From the NCBI GenBank assembly GCA_023213315.1, contig JAKCPI010002936.1, positions 1 through 64,000 on the forward strand: a stretch of DNA of 64,000 nt. The letters are read 5' to 3'. The position numbers were made by a program, and so were the translations under genes. The stretch comes from Euborellia annulipes (Eukaryota; Arthropoda; Insecta; Dermaptera; Anisolabididae). The notes below the pieces were generated by a model. That model saw only the letters and a list, made by a program, of their open reading frames with translations, ran no database searches and had not been told where the DNA came from. This document shows positions 20,633 to 32,139 of this stretch, in pieces. Position 1 is the stretch's first letter. Each line of letters begins with the position of its first letter.

Positions 20633-22079
20633 AAATAGTTAGATTAAGTAAGTTATCTAATAAATTTAGATGTCCAAAAATTTAAAATACATCTACCGTA
20701 TAAAGTATTTTATGGTAAATTGAAAATAAATAAAATATACGTACGTTTGACAAAAAGTCAAATTTATCGCTTTCAAATGACCATTTTTTTTTTTTTATTT
20801 CACATTGAACTTGAAATGGCTTATTTATTTATTTACTCTACATTGGCAAAGAGAAAAAGAGATGAGAAGGTCAGTACGCAGAGCACACAATGTCTTGGCA
20901 TATTATTTATCCCTTCTTTCATCTTTGATGGCTTTAAAAGAATAAAATAGATAACGAAATAATTTAAAGAGTGAAAGACTCAATAGATGTGTAAACAGGA
21001 TAAAAGTTTATTAATTACTTATTTATTAGGATTTGCTGAATGTCTTTTTGCCTTATCAAAAAAAACCACATATGTTATACCAGTGGAAAGGCGGGCTTTA
21101 CCACTTGCCAGGAGGCTACGCCCCCTGAACTCCCTTGCTCGCCATCGGCGAGCAAATGCATCAAATATATTCTTGCTCACTGTTTGAAATTTTTCAATTG
21201 CTTGCCTTGGGGGTTTTAAATTTCCCTTTATTAAATTTAATTCCTCTCTGACTCCACTTCCTGCTGAGGGGGGGGGTCCAGGGGGCTTAGCCTAGACAGG
21301 GGGGTCTAGACGCCCAAGGCGGGCGACAAAAGAAAAGCGAGGGTCCGCCGCAGGATTTGACTCTAGACAATCAGCGATAGAGAGTGGTAAACAGGCACAT
21401 ACACACAGGAAATCAGTGGCTGGCGCTTTATATATAGTAATGATAATGATTTTTACATGATATCCCTCAATGCTTGACTCGAACTAATCATATAGTATTA
21501 ATAACTTATATTTTTTTCTGCTTCTTTAAAATATTTTTTTTTATAAATTTATATTATTTTATATTTCCAAGACGATCCCCCTCCCCATTCCTCATTATTA
21601 TTTTCCAAAGATTGCCAAATGAACTTGGCATTTTGTTGATTTTAGATACATCTTTTCAAATTTATCTTTCTTTAAAATATAGCTATTTAAGATCATGGGG
21701 GTGAGAGTTTTCCCTCAATAATTCCCATCAAATTACCATCCTTGAACGTGTTTTTGAATAAGCTATCAAATTTTAATAAATGATTTCACAAAATGAAGAT
21801 ATGTTGTTACGATAAAAAAGATTTTTAAAAAATGATTGTTTACCTTGAGGTTAATATGTAAATCTTTCTTTTTCATTACGTGTTTTAAATATTAGAATAA
21901 TGTTATTTTTCTCTTGAAGAAGAGGAGTCTTCACGAAAATAAATTTTTTTTCCAAATTAGTTAAACAATTTAAAATAATTTTAATTTTTCTTATTTCAGT
22001 ATTAATATAGCCTAGAGGCTTGCACCTGGTAGAATTTCTTACAGCCCCCATATTGAATTTTAAATAAATTTTAACTTAT
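20633..22079. other. Non-coding with a GC-richer repeat fragment
   Basis: 21085-21435 is GC-richer and carries CTTGCTCGCCATCGGCGAGC and AATCAGCG...CACATAC...GCGCTTTATATA. The same order of motifs recurs at 62925-63030, so it is a repeat end. No coding region is supported in the rest. Confidence 0.4.
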
Positions 22080-22080
22080 A

Positions 22081-22172
22081 AAAATCTGGTGTGACTGGTC
22101 TCACAGCACACAACTTTCTCTTAGCTTCGGTAATCCAAAGTTGTGTTCTGTTCTTGTCTCACCAGATTTTTT
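22081..22172. repeat. Stand-alone CTGGTGTGAC hairpin
   Basis: AATCTGGTGTGACTGGTCTC and CTTGTCTCACCAGATTTTTT form the outer arms; CAACTTTCTCTTAGC and AAAGTTGTG form the inner arms. The hairpin is present without the rest of R1, showing that it also occurs independently. Confidence 0.65.
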
Positions 22173-23040
22173 GTGACGTCGACATGTATTTAGGCTGAGC
22201 TCACACGGTCGATTTTTAGGCATCACGATTTTAGGCCCACTCAACTAAACTATTTAGTTGAGTTGAATTGTTCCACAGTTGAAATTCGCCACCGCCCCCC
22301 TCCCCCTCTCATTCTCAGGGTTTCGCTTCCCCGCTGTTACTAACGGAAAACGAACCACTGACTCTGAAACTAGAGGCAATAAATATTTAATGCAAAACCA
22401 GCTCATATGTCTGAGAATTTTTTTTTTATTTTAATGAAATGCTCTTCGCGTCAATATTTGTTTACTCAAAAGGATCTACCAAGATTTCTTCTTATATTTA
22501 TTTTTTTCCAAATGTCAAAATGTAGAAAAATTTTATTTTTAAAATAGTGCTTATTGGTTTGGAATACAAATGATATGCAAAATATTTGTGGTTTTATAAT
22601 GATTCAATTATTTATAAGAAATCTTTTCTTCCCACTAATGCCTAGTTAAGGAAGAAAGTATAGACTAAAAAAACTAAAAAATAATGTTTGAAACTTCATC
22701 ATTCAAGAGTTTGTCATCATTCAATAATTAACGAATGGAAATTAATGAAATAACTCGCATACATGCAATATTAAAATGCAAAACCTCAAAACAGTGGGTT
22801 AATAGAATGAAAATCAATTATTCATCTTTTTAATTTTCCAATTTCAGAGACCAAATCAATTTATCTTATAATAAATTTTATCAAAAAAATTAAAATAAAT
22901 GAATGACACGCCTAGAATGATTTATTTATTCATAAGTCCATCCTGGGATCCGAACCCCCAACCTGTTGACTTTTAAAATTACCAATTTTGAAATTATCAC
23001 TACAAGGAGAAGGAGTAGGGGCAATAAATGGCATTGTTTA
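22173..23040. other. Non-coding; single transposon terminus at about 22193
   Basis: GGCTGAGCTCACACGGTCGA at about 22193 resembles the end of a TIR MITE such as the one at 24856, but no opposite end was found. A SINE-like B-box scrap (GGGATCCGAACCC) lies at about 22949. No gene is seen. Confidence 0.35.
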
Positions 23041-23047
23041 TACAATT

Positions 23048-23560
23048 TAAAAAATCTGTTGTGACTGGTCGCACAGCACACAACTTTCTCTTACTCTTCG
23101 ATAAGGTAAAGTTGTGTACTCTGCTTGACACACCAGATTTTTTATCTTGAGATATATTTAGTTTCCCATAGCATCTTAGTTCCAAATTTGCGTTTTAAAT
23201 GTTGACTGTTTGAAATAAACAATGGTTATTTTTAAAAATTTTAATCTCATATTTGGACATTTTATAATCAATAGAGAATCCTAAATAAATTTAAAATTTC
23301 ATAAGAATTGGAAAAAAAAATTTTTATATGTGTAAAAAGTTCCAAAGGAGGCCCCTTTGAATCGAAATTAACAAGCAATCCCCGTAGGGATTTAACATTG
23401 CCTCTATGGAAGGAAGAGCCGGATTGAAAAACCTGAACTACTACATCAGTAAAGTGTGCTTAAAACAATTTTCAGGGCAAAATGAGTATATAGATTTTAA
23501 AGAGGATTTAAAAAATAATTGAATTATGAATTTTAATGAAAATCATTTTGAGAAAATCGA
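23048..23560 (-). repeat. R1 composite repeat, 3' half, reversed
   Basis: It starts with the 3' hairpin (23050-23140), then inverse blocks CATATTTGGACATTTT, GGAACTTTTTACAC (inverse) and CTACATCAGTAAAGT. The 5' end is missing. Confidence 0.65.
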
Positions 23561-24209
23561 CAAAAAATGAAAGAGTGAATTGTGTCTTTATATTTATAAA
23601 AAGAAAGTGAAAAATTAAAATCTATATGGCCTAAGATGCCGAAAAGACTAATAAAAAAAAGGTTTCTTTGGATTGACATCACAATATCCGCACTGGGTGC
23701 CATCCTGTGAGAATAGGTTAATTAAATAAATGAATTTTTTTAATTATTTGGAAAAATACTTTTAATTCTTATATACTCTTTTCAATTTTTTCTACTTCTT
23801 AAAATTAATTAATATTTTTTCTAATTCCCTCTTTTTTTTTTGATTGAAAATTTTCTCAATATATCTTCCCATTGAAATATATATATCATCATTTAGAAAA
23901 ATGTGATTCTACTAAAGCTTCTTTGAAAAGCCCAGGAACCCAGCTGGTATCAATTCAATTAATTTAAAGTAAAAAAATATCTTTACACATAATTGGGGCT
24001 CTATAATTTTAATTATAATGAAAATACAGTAAAAATATCAAAATCATCAATTTTCATTATTTAATCTGTAATCATATTATATGTATATTTTGTCGCCTCC
24101 TTCCACTTTCAAGTTTACATATAAATTTAAATATAAAAATAAGAATACGTTCTTTGTTACGACTTTTTTTTTGTCATCTAGACACCGGGATTGGAATGTA
24201 AAAACAGAG
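23561..24209. other. Non-coding, AT-rich
   Basis: A SINE 3' scrap (ATATGGCCTAAGATGCCGAA) lies at about 23625. Nothing else is recognised. Confidence 0.35.
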
Positions 24210-24217
24210 AGAATTAG

Positions 24218-24476
24218 CAGAGGTGTACCGAAGCCCCCACCCTAGGTGGCGGTCCACCCTAGGCCCCGAGTCGGCATAGGCCCTCAAATATTTGTCTTTG
24301 AGAGGCCCCCCGCGGTATTTTAAAAATATTTTTGTGTATGGAGAAGGGGATATTTAAAAATGAGTTCACCCCCCCCCTCCCAAAATTCAATATATTGTAC
24401 ACCTCTGGTACAAAATGTAAATAGGCCCCCTCTTCTAGTGACTCCCCAGGCCCCCAACTGTTTCGGTACGCCTCTG
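24218..24476. mobile_element. Non-autonomous hAT-like element, minimal relative of 12523
   Basis: TIRs are CAGAGGTGTACCG and the inverse of CAGAGGCGTACCG. TSDs are AGAATTAG (24210-24217) and AGAATCAG (24477-24484). The interior shares TTTGTGTATGGAG and CCCCTCTTCTAGTG with the 12523 element but has only about one copy of the TTTGAGAGGCCCC unit. Confidence 0.8.
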
Positions 24477-24484
24477 AGAATCAG

Positions 24485-24852
24485 GCCAATATAAATTAAA
24501 AGAATCAAAAAGACCCTGGACCCTTCCATTAGAAAAAATATATTAAACGACTTCCTAAATACGAGTCGTAGTATTTACAAAGTGGACTCTTTTTATAACG
24601 TTATGGCATTATATTACTTGGTTAATTGAAGTTGTTTAAAATTTTATTCTAATTATTCGCTCTTTAGAAAATAAAATTAAAAGCTAAACAAAACATTGAA
24701 TACCAGGACACAAAAAAAAGTATTCATGATTCAAAAATAAACTAGAAAATTTATTTAAAAGAAATTCATTAAATAAATAAATTTTAATTTATTTTATTTA
24801 ATTAGAAAACAAAAATTTGATAACTAGGTATTACCATTATTCAGTAGTATCC
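24485..24852. other. Non-coding, AT-rich
   Basis: No recognised feature. Confidence 0.35.
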
Positions 24853-24855
24853 TAA

Positions 24856-25058
24856 GGCTGAACGCACACCAATCGAGCAAAAACGTTTTTGAACAAAACG
24901 TTTTCGGACAAAACATTTTGTTGAATGATGTCGAATCATGTCCAATTGTGTTTTGTCTCTTCGGTGTGCGTTGACCCATATAAAAGTATTGAAAAAACAG
25001 TTTTAGGCAAAAACGTTTTGTTCGAAAACGTTTTTGCTTGATCGGTGTGCGTTCAGCC
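24856..25058. mobile_element. MITE with ~50-bp TIRs and TAA duplication
   Basis: GGCTGAACGCACACCAATCG on the left matches the inverse of the right end (GGCTGAACGCACACCGATCA). The TIRs continue through AACGTTTTTGAACAAAACG. TAA is duplicated at 24853-24855 and 25059-25061. A 3-bp TAA duplication suggests PIF/Harbinger. The element is 203 bp with no ORF. Confidence 0.75.
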
Positions 25059-25061
25059 TAA

Positions 25062-25380
25062 GAGAAAAAAAAGTAAAAATACACCCATATTTGTTGCCTT
25101 CTTTTCTCGTTAACGCGGTTGCCATGGCATCTATATTGAAAAATATATGCCATGTTATCATCCATCATATTGGGGAGGTAATTTAATCGCGCCATCCTTA
25201 ATCATCGCCTCTTCCTCTTCCAACAGTTTATGATCTCAAAATTAGAATTGAAGTTGATCGTATAATATCAAATCTCGACTTGCCCAAAAGCACTAAAAAC
25301 AATTTCTACTTTTGAAACACAAAAGGGTTTTAATTGATTTAAAGAGAAAGCTATCTAAATATAAATTAATTGTTCTGCCG
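25062..25380. other. Non-coding
   Basis: No recognised feature. A pyrimidine-rich patch lies at about 25205. Confidence 0.3.
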
Positions 25381-25545
25381 CCCTCGGGCTTGGTGAAGTT
25401 GGTAACGTGCTTGCCTTCTATACCAAGGATCGTAGGTTTGGATATGATGATTTTATTTAAGCCATTTGTATTATAAAAATAATAGTACCGTTAAAAGTCT
25501 TATATGGCCTGAATTGCAAAGAGGACTGTGTGGGTATGCATGGGA
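25381..25545 (+). repeat. SINE, degenerate
   Basis: Head GGGCTTGGTGAAGTTGGTAA (A box region), a weak B box (GTAGGTTTGGAT), TTTATTTAAGCCATTTG without the return arm, then GTCTTATATGGCCTGAATTG and a GTGTGGG tail. Confidence 0.6.
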
Positions 25546-26022
25546 AAATTGTTTCAAAAAAATTGTTGTGCCATAGAAAAATGTTTTTGGCGTATTTTCT
25601 GTTTATTTGTAGATTTTTGCTATTTTCGATAAGAATGGCATAATTCTCAGTATAATCACGCATCTTATGCAAATCGTCACATATTTCTATCCAATTATTA
25701 TTATTATTACTATATATTTGAAATTCCTAACTGGATTTCCGTTTATTTACCCAGGTGCTTTTGTGCACGAAGACACACATCTCAAACCCAACCGGAACCT
25801 CGTGAAATTACATCATTTCTTATCTCTAACTCCTCCTCTTTCGTTTAGTAATGAACTAATTGTTATTTCTTGTTCCACGGGGTTTATATTCAATATGTTA
25901 TGGTAGGTAAGCATCTCATTAACATAAATTTTAGATTAAATAATTATATTCTAAAAATTGTGTTTAGAAGAAACTTACCTATTATAACATATTACATATT
26001 TTTTAAATTTATCTTACTAATA
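25546..26022. other. Non-coding with a repeat also found at 32840
   Basis: TCCGTTTATTTACCCAGGTG followed by CACACATCTCAAACCCAACC (25738-25795) recurs diverged at about 32842-32900, so the open frame here is repeat-derived. Confidence 0.4.
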
Positions 26023-26350
26023 CTATACCTATATATATGTTAATATATATAATTTATTATATATAGTAATATATATCAAAAAAGTTTTGAATCTATGCCA
26101 ATGGTTAGATATCAAGACTTTGACGGAAATACACGTTTTGAGGTCCCCTGAGTGGAACCTGGATAAATGGTCTGCCGATGTGTCTGTGAACAAAAAATCT
26201 CAAGAAAGAAAAGACCCAGGAGTTGAAACTTTATATTTACGAACCTTATGAACTTAATCGACTAAAAAGTACTAGTACTTTACTGATGTAATTTTTCAGG
26301 TTTTTTTTTTATTTTCTTAAAATTCACTGGAACGATTTTTATAACATACA
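26023..26350 (+). repeat. R1 composite repeat, diverged 5' part
   Basis: CTATACCTATATATATG hairpin, TAGATATCAAGACTTTGACG (diverged core), TTTTGAGGTCCCCTGAG, AGTACTAGTACTTTACTGAT. Confidence 0.6.
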
Positions 26351-26407
26351 TTACATAAATCAACTCATTGGTATCGAAATTTCTACTATTAGCGGATTAT
26401 ATGCATG

Positions 26408-26572
26408 AGTGTAACTAGGACATTTGACTGTGTAGGACCATGGGTCCAGCCATCCTCCGGGGGGCCTGGAAGGCCCCTTATTGACTCAATTTTTCTTGCA
26501 TCGGGGAGCTCTCTGGGGGGGGGGGCAAGAGACTTCTGGGGGATGGGGCGGGACCTCCCTAATTACGCATGA
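26408..26572. mobile_element. Possible degraded hAT-like element
   Basis: GAGTGTAACTAGGACATTTG on the left and ACCTCCCTAATTACGC on the right are roughly inverted and resemble the termini of the element at 47270 (GGCGTAACTAGGGAGG). No clear TSD is found. Confidence 0.35.
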
Positions 26573-27151
26573 TTATATGCGATCCATGATACCCATGATT
26601 ATATGCGAAAAATATTTTTTATTTGGCCAGAAATATTTCAATATTAGATCGATAGACCAATTTTAATTTAGAGAGCCACTGATATACAGTATAAGTTGTG
26701 AACTTAAAGAGTTTAGGAACTGCCTTAGTGAATTGTTACCTATTCTTTCCTTTAATCACTCAACAAAGAAATCAAGAACACTTTCCTACAAAAAGTATCA
26801 TATTTTCAAGTTATTTATCATTAAAAAAAAAAAAAAATACAACTACACCAAAGATTCTTATTATTTTTTCCTTTTCTGAAATTTAATTAAAAAAGAGAAA
26901 ATAATAAAAGTATTTGCGAGATGAATGAGATTCGTCCTATTTTCCTCAGGCCTCTCTCTTCATCTCTCCTTTGATTGTTTTCCATAACCCATTTACTTCT
27001 CATCAACAGAAAATATCCACTAAACTTGAAAGTACGTTATTCACCAACTCAAATAAACAAATGAAAAAAAATAACGCTAAAGGAGGAATTTTGTTTAAAC
27101 GTTAAATTGAGATATCATCTTTAAATTCTTAAATGCTTCAAAATCTTTAAT
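26573..27151. other. Non-coding, AT-rich
   Basis: No recognised feature. Confidence 0.35.
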
Positions 27152-27436
27152 AATAAAAAAAAAGATTTTTAAAAAATGCTTTTATTTAAATTGAACTAAA
27201 AAGAGAGAAATAAGAAAAGAAATAATTTAATTGTTCTTGTTAAAATTTTTTAATATTTGACTTAAAATAAAAGCGTGGGGCGCGAGCCTCGGAATCACTT
27301 CGAAGCGCCCCACGCTTTTATTTTTAAGTCAAATATTAAAAAATTTTAACAAGAACAATTAAATTATTTCTTTCTTATTTCTCTCTTTTTAGTTCAATTT
27401 AAATAAAAGCATTTTTTTAAAAATCTTTTTTTTATT
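27152..27436. repeat. Large inverted repeat with ~130-bp arms and GC-rich tip
   Basis: The arms (27152-27283 and 27305-27436) are near-perfect inverse complements. The tip GCGTGGGGCGC faces GCGCCCCACGC across a 21-base loop (27284-27304). There is no ORF. It directly precedes the satellite array, and the short sequence AAATAAAAGCATTT in its right arm recurs beyond the array at about 29080. Confidence 0.85.
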
Positions 27437-27479
27437 TTATTTTTTATTTTAAGCTTTTTGGTCTTTTAGTCTTATCCAA

Positions 27480-29045
27480 AAATCATCAATATGATAAAGT
27501 ACCACATTAGTTTGGCCTGTATTGATTTGGTTCAATTGAAAAATTATTCATTATCATAAAAAAATGACTCGTAAATATCAAAATTCAAAACTATAGTTAA
27601 TAGGGCCTTATTTGCGTGAGGCTTCAAATAAAGTACATTAGTTTGGTCTATTTTGATCAAAACCACCATATAGTGGCGTCATCAAAAATGACTCTTAAGT
27701 ATTACATTTCACACCTCCTAGCCCATCGGGAAGTCTTTTGAAATTACATTAATTCGCGAAGGGTTTCAAATAAAGTACCACATTAGTTTGGTCTATTTTG
27801 ATCAAAACCACCATATAGTGGCGTCATCAAAAATGACTCTTAAGTATTACATTTCACACCTCTAGCCCATCGGGAAGTCTTTTGAAATTACATTAATTTG
27901 CGAAGGGTTTCAAATAAAGTACCACATTAGTTTGGTCTATTTTGATCAAAACCACCATATAGTGGCGTCATCAAAAATGACTCTTAAGTATTACATTTCA
28001 CACCTCTAGCCCATCGGGAAGTCTTTTGAAATTACATTAATTCGCGAAGGGTTTCAAATAAAGTACCACATTAGTTTGGTCTATTTTGATCAAAACCACC
28101 ATATAGTGGCGTCATCAAAAATGACTCTTAAGTATTATATTTCACACCTCTAGCCCATCGGGAAGTCTTTTGAAATTACATTAATTCACGAAGGGTTTCA
28201 AATAAAGTACCACATTAGTTTGGTCTATTTTGATCAAAACCACCATATAGTGGCGTCATCAAAAATGACTCTTAAGTATTACATTTCACACCTCTAGCCC
28301 ATCGGGAAGTCTTTTGAAATTACATTAATTCGCGAAGGGTTTCAAATAAAGTACCACATTAGTTTGGTCTATTTTGATCAAAACCACCATGTAGTGGCGG
28401 CATCAAAAATGACTCTTAAGTATTACATTTCACACCTCTAGCCCATTGGGAAGTCTTTTGAAATTACATTAATTTGCGAAGGGTTTCAAATAAAGTACCA
28501 CATTAGTTTGGTCTATTTTGATCAAAACCACCATATAGTGGCGTCATCAAAAATGACTCTTAAGTATTACATTTCACACCTCTAGCCCATCGGGAAGTCT
28601 TTTGAAATTACATTAATTCGCGAAGGGTTTCAAATAAAGTACCACATTAGTTTGGTCTATTTTGATCAAAACCACCATATAGTGGCGGCATCAAAAATGA
28701 CTCTTAAGTATTACATTTCACACCTCTAGCCCATTGGGAAGTCTTTTGAAATTACATTAATTTGCGAAGGGTTTCAAATAAAGTACCACATTAGTTTGGT
28801 CTATTTTGATCAAAACCACCATATAGTGGCGTCATCAAAAATGACTCTTAAGTATTACATTTCACACCTCTAGCCCATCAGGAAGTCTTTTGAAATTACA
28901 TTAATTCACGAAGGGTTTCAAATAAAGTACCACATTAGTTTGGTCCATTTTGGTAAAACCAAACTCACAATTTGCGTCATCAAAAATGACTCCTAAATAT
29001 CAAATTTCACACCTCTAGCTCATCGGGAAGTGTCCTTAACAAAGC
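27480..29045. repeat. 144-bp satellite array, ~11 units
   Basis: The marker CATTAG occurs at 27505, 27636, 27781, 27925, 28069, 28213, 28357, 28501, 28645, 28789 and 28933. The period is exactly 144 bp from 27781 onward and 131-145 bp at the left edge. Central units are nearly identical, and the first and last are diverged, the usual pattern of unequal exchange. Each unit holds a near-palindrome CCACCATATAGTGG and TAGCCCATCGGGAAG. Units starting at 28357 and 28645 share three variants (GGCGGC, CCATTGGG, TTTGCG), showing a 288-bp dimer duplication. Confidence 0.95.
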
Positions 29046-29879
29046 CATAAAGTTGGTGACCTTGAAAGAGTAAGTTAAATAAAAGCATTTAATAATAAAA
29101 GACAAAATGTTTATAAATTAAATATTCCTAATTTTAATAATACTTAAGAATATTAATTTTCATTAATAGGCCTATAATCTAATTTTAAAAATATCTTTTT
29201 TTTTTAAATATTCATCAGTATTCGAGTAGAAGACTATTTACATATTTCATAACTTTTTTTTTTGTGAATTCATTGTGCTAAAAAATTTCAAAATAGTGTT
29301 ATTTAAAAACCAGTCACGTATAAATTCAGATGAATTTTTGGGAGGAGGAAAGAGTAAACTTAAATAACTGTTCAACATATGGAAAAATTTTAAATAATTT
29401 TCGAAATATAGCCCAAACGGCTAATGTTATCTATTAAACTTTTTGAATTTTCTAGCACATGGCTCGTTATATCTTGCAGGGGCGGATTAATGCAATTTTT
29501 TGGAGGGAGGGGCGTTTTTTTTTTAAATTTAAGATCTTTATCGACTTCTCTGGTTATTTAGACCCCGTCCCTAATTATTTAAATTGATTGGTAGCCAATT
29601 CAATTTAAATAAATGCCAGCACGGTGAGGGCGGTTTGTTGGAAGATTCATTTTACACGAAGGACTCTCTGGGGGATGAAAATTTTTTAAATAATATCTTC
29701 AAATACTAGTACCGTTAACCTTCCGTCGGGCGCAATATTGAGACGGACGAGTTCGGGCGCATTGTGCTTTTTAAGCCACAACCGGAAAAATACCTATAAA
29801 ATCGATTTAAGGTCTTTTGTGCGATAAATAAGTTAAATAAGTTCACTAGGCGAATGTTGAACATCACTGTACTGGTTAC
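29046..29879. other. Non-coding with fragments of transposon ends
   Basis: CAGGGGCGGATTAATGC at 29478 looks like a hAT terminus. At 29580-29622 a SINE-like hairpin (TTTAAATTGATTGG / CCAATTCAATTTAAAT) belongs to a second hairpin subtype. TTAACCTTCCGTCGGGCGC at 29716 resembles a piggyBac-like terminus after TTAA. None is complete. Confidence 0.35.
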
Positions 29880-29995
29880 CATAGAAAAAGATAAGTGCTA
29901 AAGTTCTTTGATTTTGATGGAAGTACACGTTTTGAGGCTTCCCGAGTTCAAAATAAGTGGGGTACGTAAAATAAATAGTCCGTCTGTCTGTAGCA
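29880..29995 (+). repeat. R1 core fragment, diverged
   Basis: TTTGATTTTGATGGAAGTAC and ACGTTTTGAGGCTTCCCGAG match the R1 core, and a short GTCTG tract follows. The piece immediately precedes a full R1 copy. Confidence 0.55.
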
Positions 29996-30012
29996 ATTTT
30001 TACTTTTTTTTA

Positions 30013-30156
30013 TTTTTACTTTCTCGTACCCTGTATATATGTAAATATATAGAGAGAGAAAGTATTGCGATCATGTCAAAAATTCGATGTCGAGATTTTG
30101 ATGGATATACATGTTTTGAGGTCCCCTGAGTCCAAAAAAGTGGGTCCCGCAACTTG

Positions 30157-30210
<54 letters not shown>

Positions 30211-31063
30211 ACAGCTTTTTAGCATGAAGGAGTTGAGCTAGGGGATTGAAATTTTATATTTAACTTAGGTACCTTCATGAAGACTCTCAAAATAAGCTTT
30301 TGAACAAAATCGGCCAAAAAGTACTAGTACTTTACTGATGTACTTTTTCAGTTTTTTTCGATTTTCTCAAAATTCCCTCCAAGGATTTTTTTTAAAATTC
30401 ATAAATGAACTATTTTTTAGATGCTCTTTAAAATGTATATTCTCATTTTGCCGTTGAAATCTTCTGAATACCACTTTACTCTTGTTCTTCATAGGAAAGA
30501 TAGGAGAAATGGTTGCCATGGTATCGGAATTTAAATCTTTTCTTTTTATTAGATTAAAAATAATTATTATTTAAATTCCCATTTTTTTTAAATTTATTTG
30601 TGTCTTTAATTGTTTCAAAGAAAACATATATGTCTCTCTCTCACTTGCAAACATTATCGTCTCTCTCTACTCTTTTTATTAAATTCCCTTTCCACTTTAT
30701 CTTCGCATAGGCCTAATGTTAATTTCCTATAGGGATTTGTATGTTAATTTCGATTCAAAAGGGGGTCCCCTTAGAACTTTTAGGCATTTAAATTTTTTTT
30801 TCCAATTCTTATGAAATTTTGTATTTATTTACGATTCTATATTGTGTATAAAATGTCCAAATATGAGATTAAAATTTTGAAAAATAACCATAGTTTATTT
30901 GAAGCATCAACATTTAAAATCCAAGTTTGAAACTAAGGTGCTATCGGAAACTAAATATATCTCGACACAAAAAATCTGGTGTGACCAGCACAGTGCGCAA
31001 CTTTCTCTTACCGAAGGGTAAGAGAAAGTTGTGTGCTGTGCGCCAGTCACACCAGATTTTTAT
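30013..31063 (+). repeat. R1 composite repeat, full length
   Basis: This is very similar to the 8809-9872 copy in all modules. The 5' hairpin is at 30018-30062, the GT microsatellite at 30156-30209, then ACTAGTACTTTACTGATGTA, CTATAGGGATTTGTATG and the 3' hairpin (30975-31061). Confidence 0.8.
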
Positions 31064-31321
31064 TTATTAAATCTTGAATAACAACTCGAAGTTTTAAATT
31101 AAACTTTTATATTAATTATATTTTTTTTACAATAATTTTATTTCAAATAAAAAAAAAAACAAAAAAAAAAACACAATTAAACTTTAAAATAACATTAATT
31201 CAATCATTAAAAAAACGAAATACTCAAATTAAACGATAGGGCCTATCAATAAAAAGCTTTTATTAATAAAATGTTAAGATTCAATAAATTGAAAAATAAA
31301 ATTCTTCTAATCCTTTGTTTA
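31064..31321. other. Non-coding, AT-rich
   Basis: No recognised feature. Confidence 0.3.
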
Positions 31322-31328
31322 GACAAGT

Positions 31329-31512
31329 GGTTTCCAAACTTTGTTACAACGGCTCCCTTATAATTAATCATTGAACAACCACTTCTCGACATCGCAAAAA
31401 CAAAAAATTTTAATGTTAAAAAATATAAAATTTTTGAAAATTTCTCGCTGTGGCTAATATTCGCGCCTCCCTTTAGACTAGTCCGCGCCTCCCATTTTGG
31501 AAAACCCTGGTT
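31329..31512. mobile_element. hAT-like MITE, decayed
   Basis: AAGTGGTTTCCAAACTTTGT on the left and TTTTGGAAAACCCTGG on the right are hAT-style inverted ends. Flanks share TTTAGA. There is no transposase. A related element lies at 56996-57291. Confidence 0.5.
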
Positions 31513-31673
31513 TAGAAGAAGGGTAGTCATACATACCGCCCACGTTTGCATCTCTATTTGTAGTAAAGTTTTTTTTTACCGCCCATCTGTTCTACATTAT
31601 TGGTGATTCATAAATTAGGAAGCCTTGGGTACAAAGTACCCTTATTCAGCTGTGTGATATTATAATATACCTC
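31513..31673. other. Spacer between hAT-like elements
   Basis: No recognised feature apart from possible flanking remnants. Confidence 0.3.
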
Positions 31674-31681
31674 CTCTCAGA

Positions 31682-32131
31682 CACTGGCGTAACGTACGCC
31701 CCCGCAGACCCCGCAATGGGCGGGGGCCCCGGACCTTGGGGGGGGCCCACGGGCCGGGGCCGGGCTAAAAACTGTATCTCCTCAGGGCTCCGGTAAAAAC
31801 GGAAAAATTTAGATAAAAAAAAAAAATTAATGAAAATTTTCTTTGAAAGGGCCTGGGGCCCTCAGGGCTCCGGTAAAAACGGAAAAATTTAGATAAAATA
31901 AAAAATTAATGAAAATTTGTCTTTGAAAGGGCCTGGGGCCCTCGGGCTTCGGAAAAAGGGAAAATTTAGTAAAAAAAAAATTAATGAAAATTTGTCTTTG
32001 AAAGGGCCCCGGCCCTCAGGGTTCAGGGATATGGCCTACTGTATTTTAAAAATATTTTTTGTAAGGTCTAATAATGGGGCCCGAAATAAAGGTTTGCGGG
32101 GGGGCCCAGCTAAAAAAACGTTACGCTACTG
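31682..32131. mobile_element. Non-autonomous hAT-like element with three internal repeats
   Basis: TIRs are CACTGGCGTAACGT and the inverse of CAGTAGCGTAACGT. The TSD CTCTCAGA is perfect at 31674-31681 and 32132-32139. The interior has three units (starts about 31831, 31910, 31985) of TGAAAATT..CTTTGAAAGGGCCTGGGGCCCT, clearly related to the 60-bp unit of the 12523 element. Open frames here are repeat artefacts. Confidence 0.85.
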
Positions 32132-32139
32132 CTCTCAGA

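Noticed and set aside
25667..25906. 79-codon plus-strand frame
   Set aside because: Its centre (CACACATCTCAAACCCAACC) recurs at about 32870, so it is repeat sequence.
27480..29045. CRISPR array
   Set aside because: The direct repeats are contiguous 144-bp satellite units without unique spacers, and the genome is eukaryotic.
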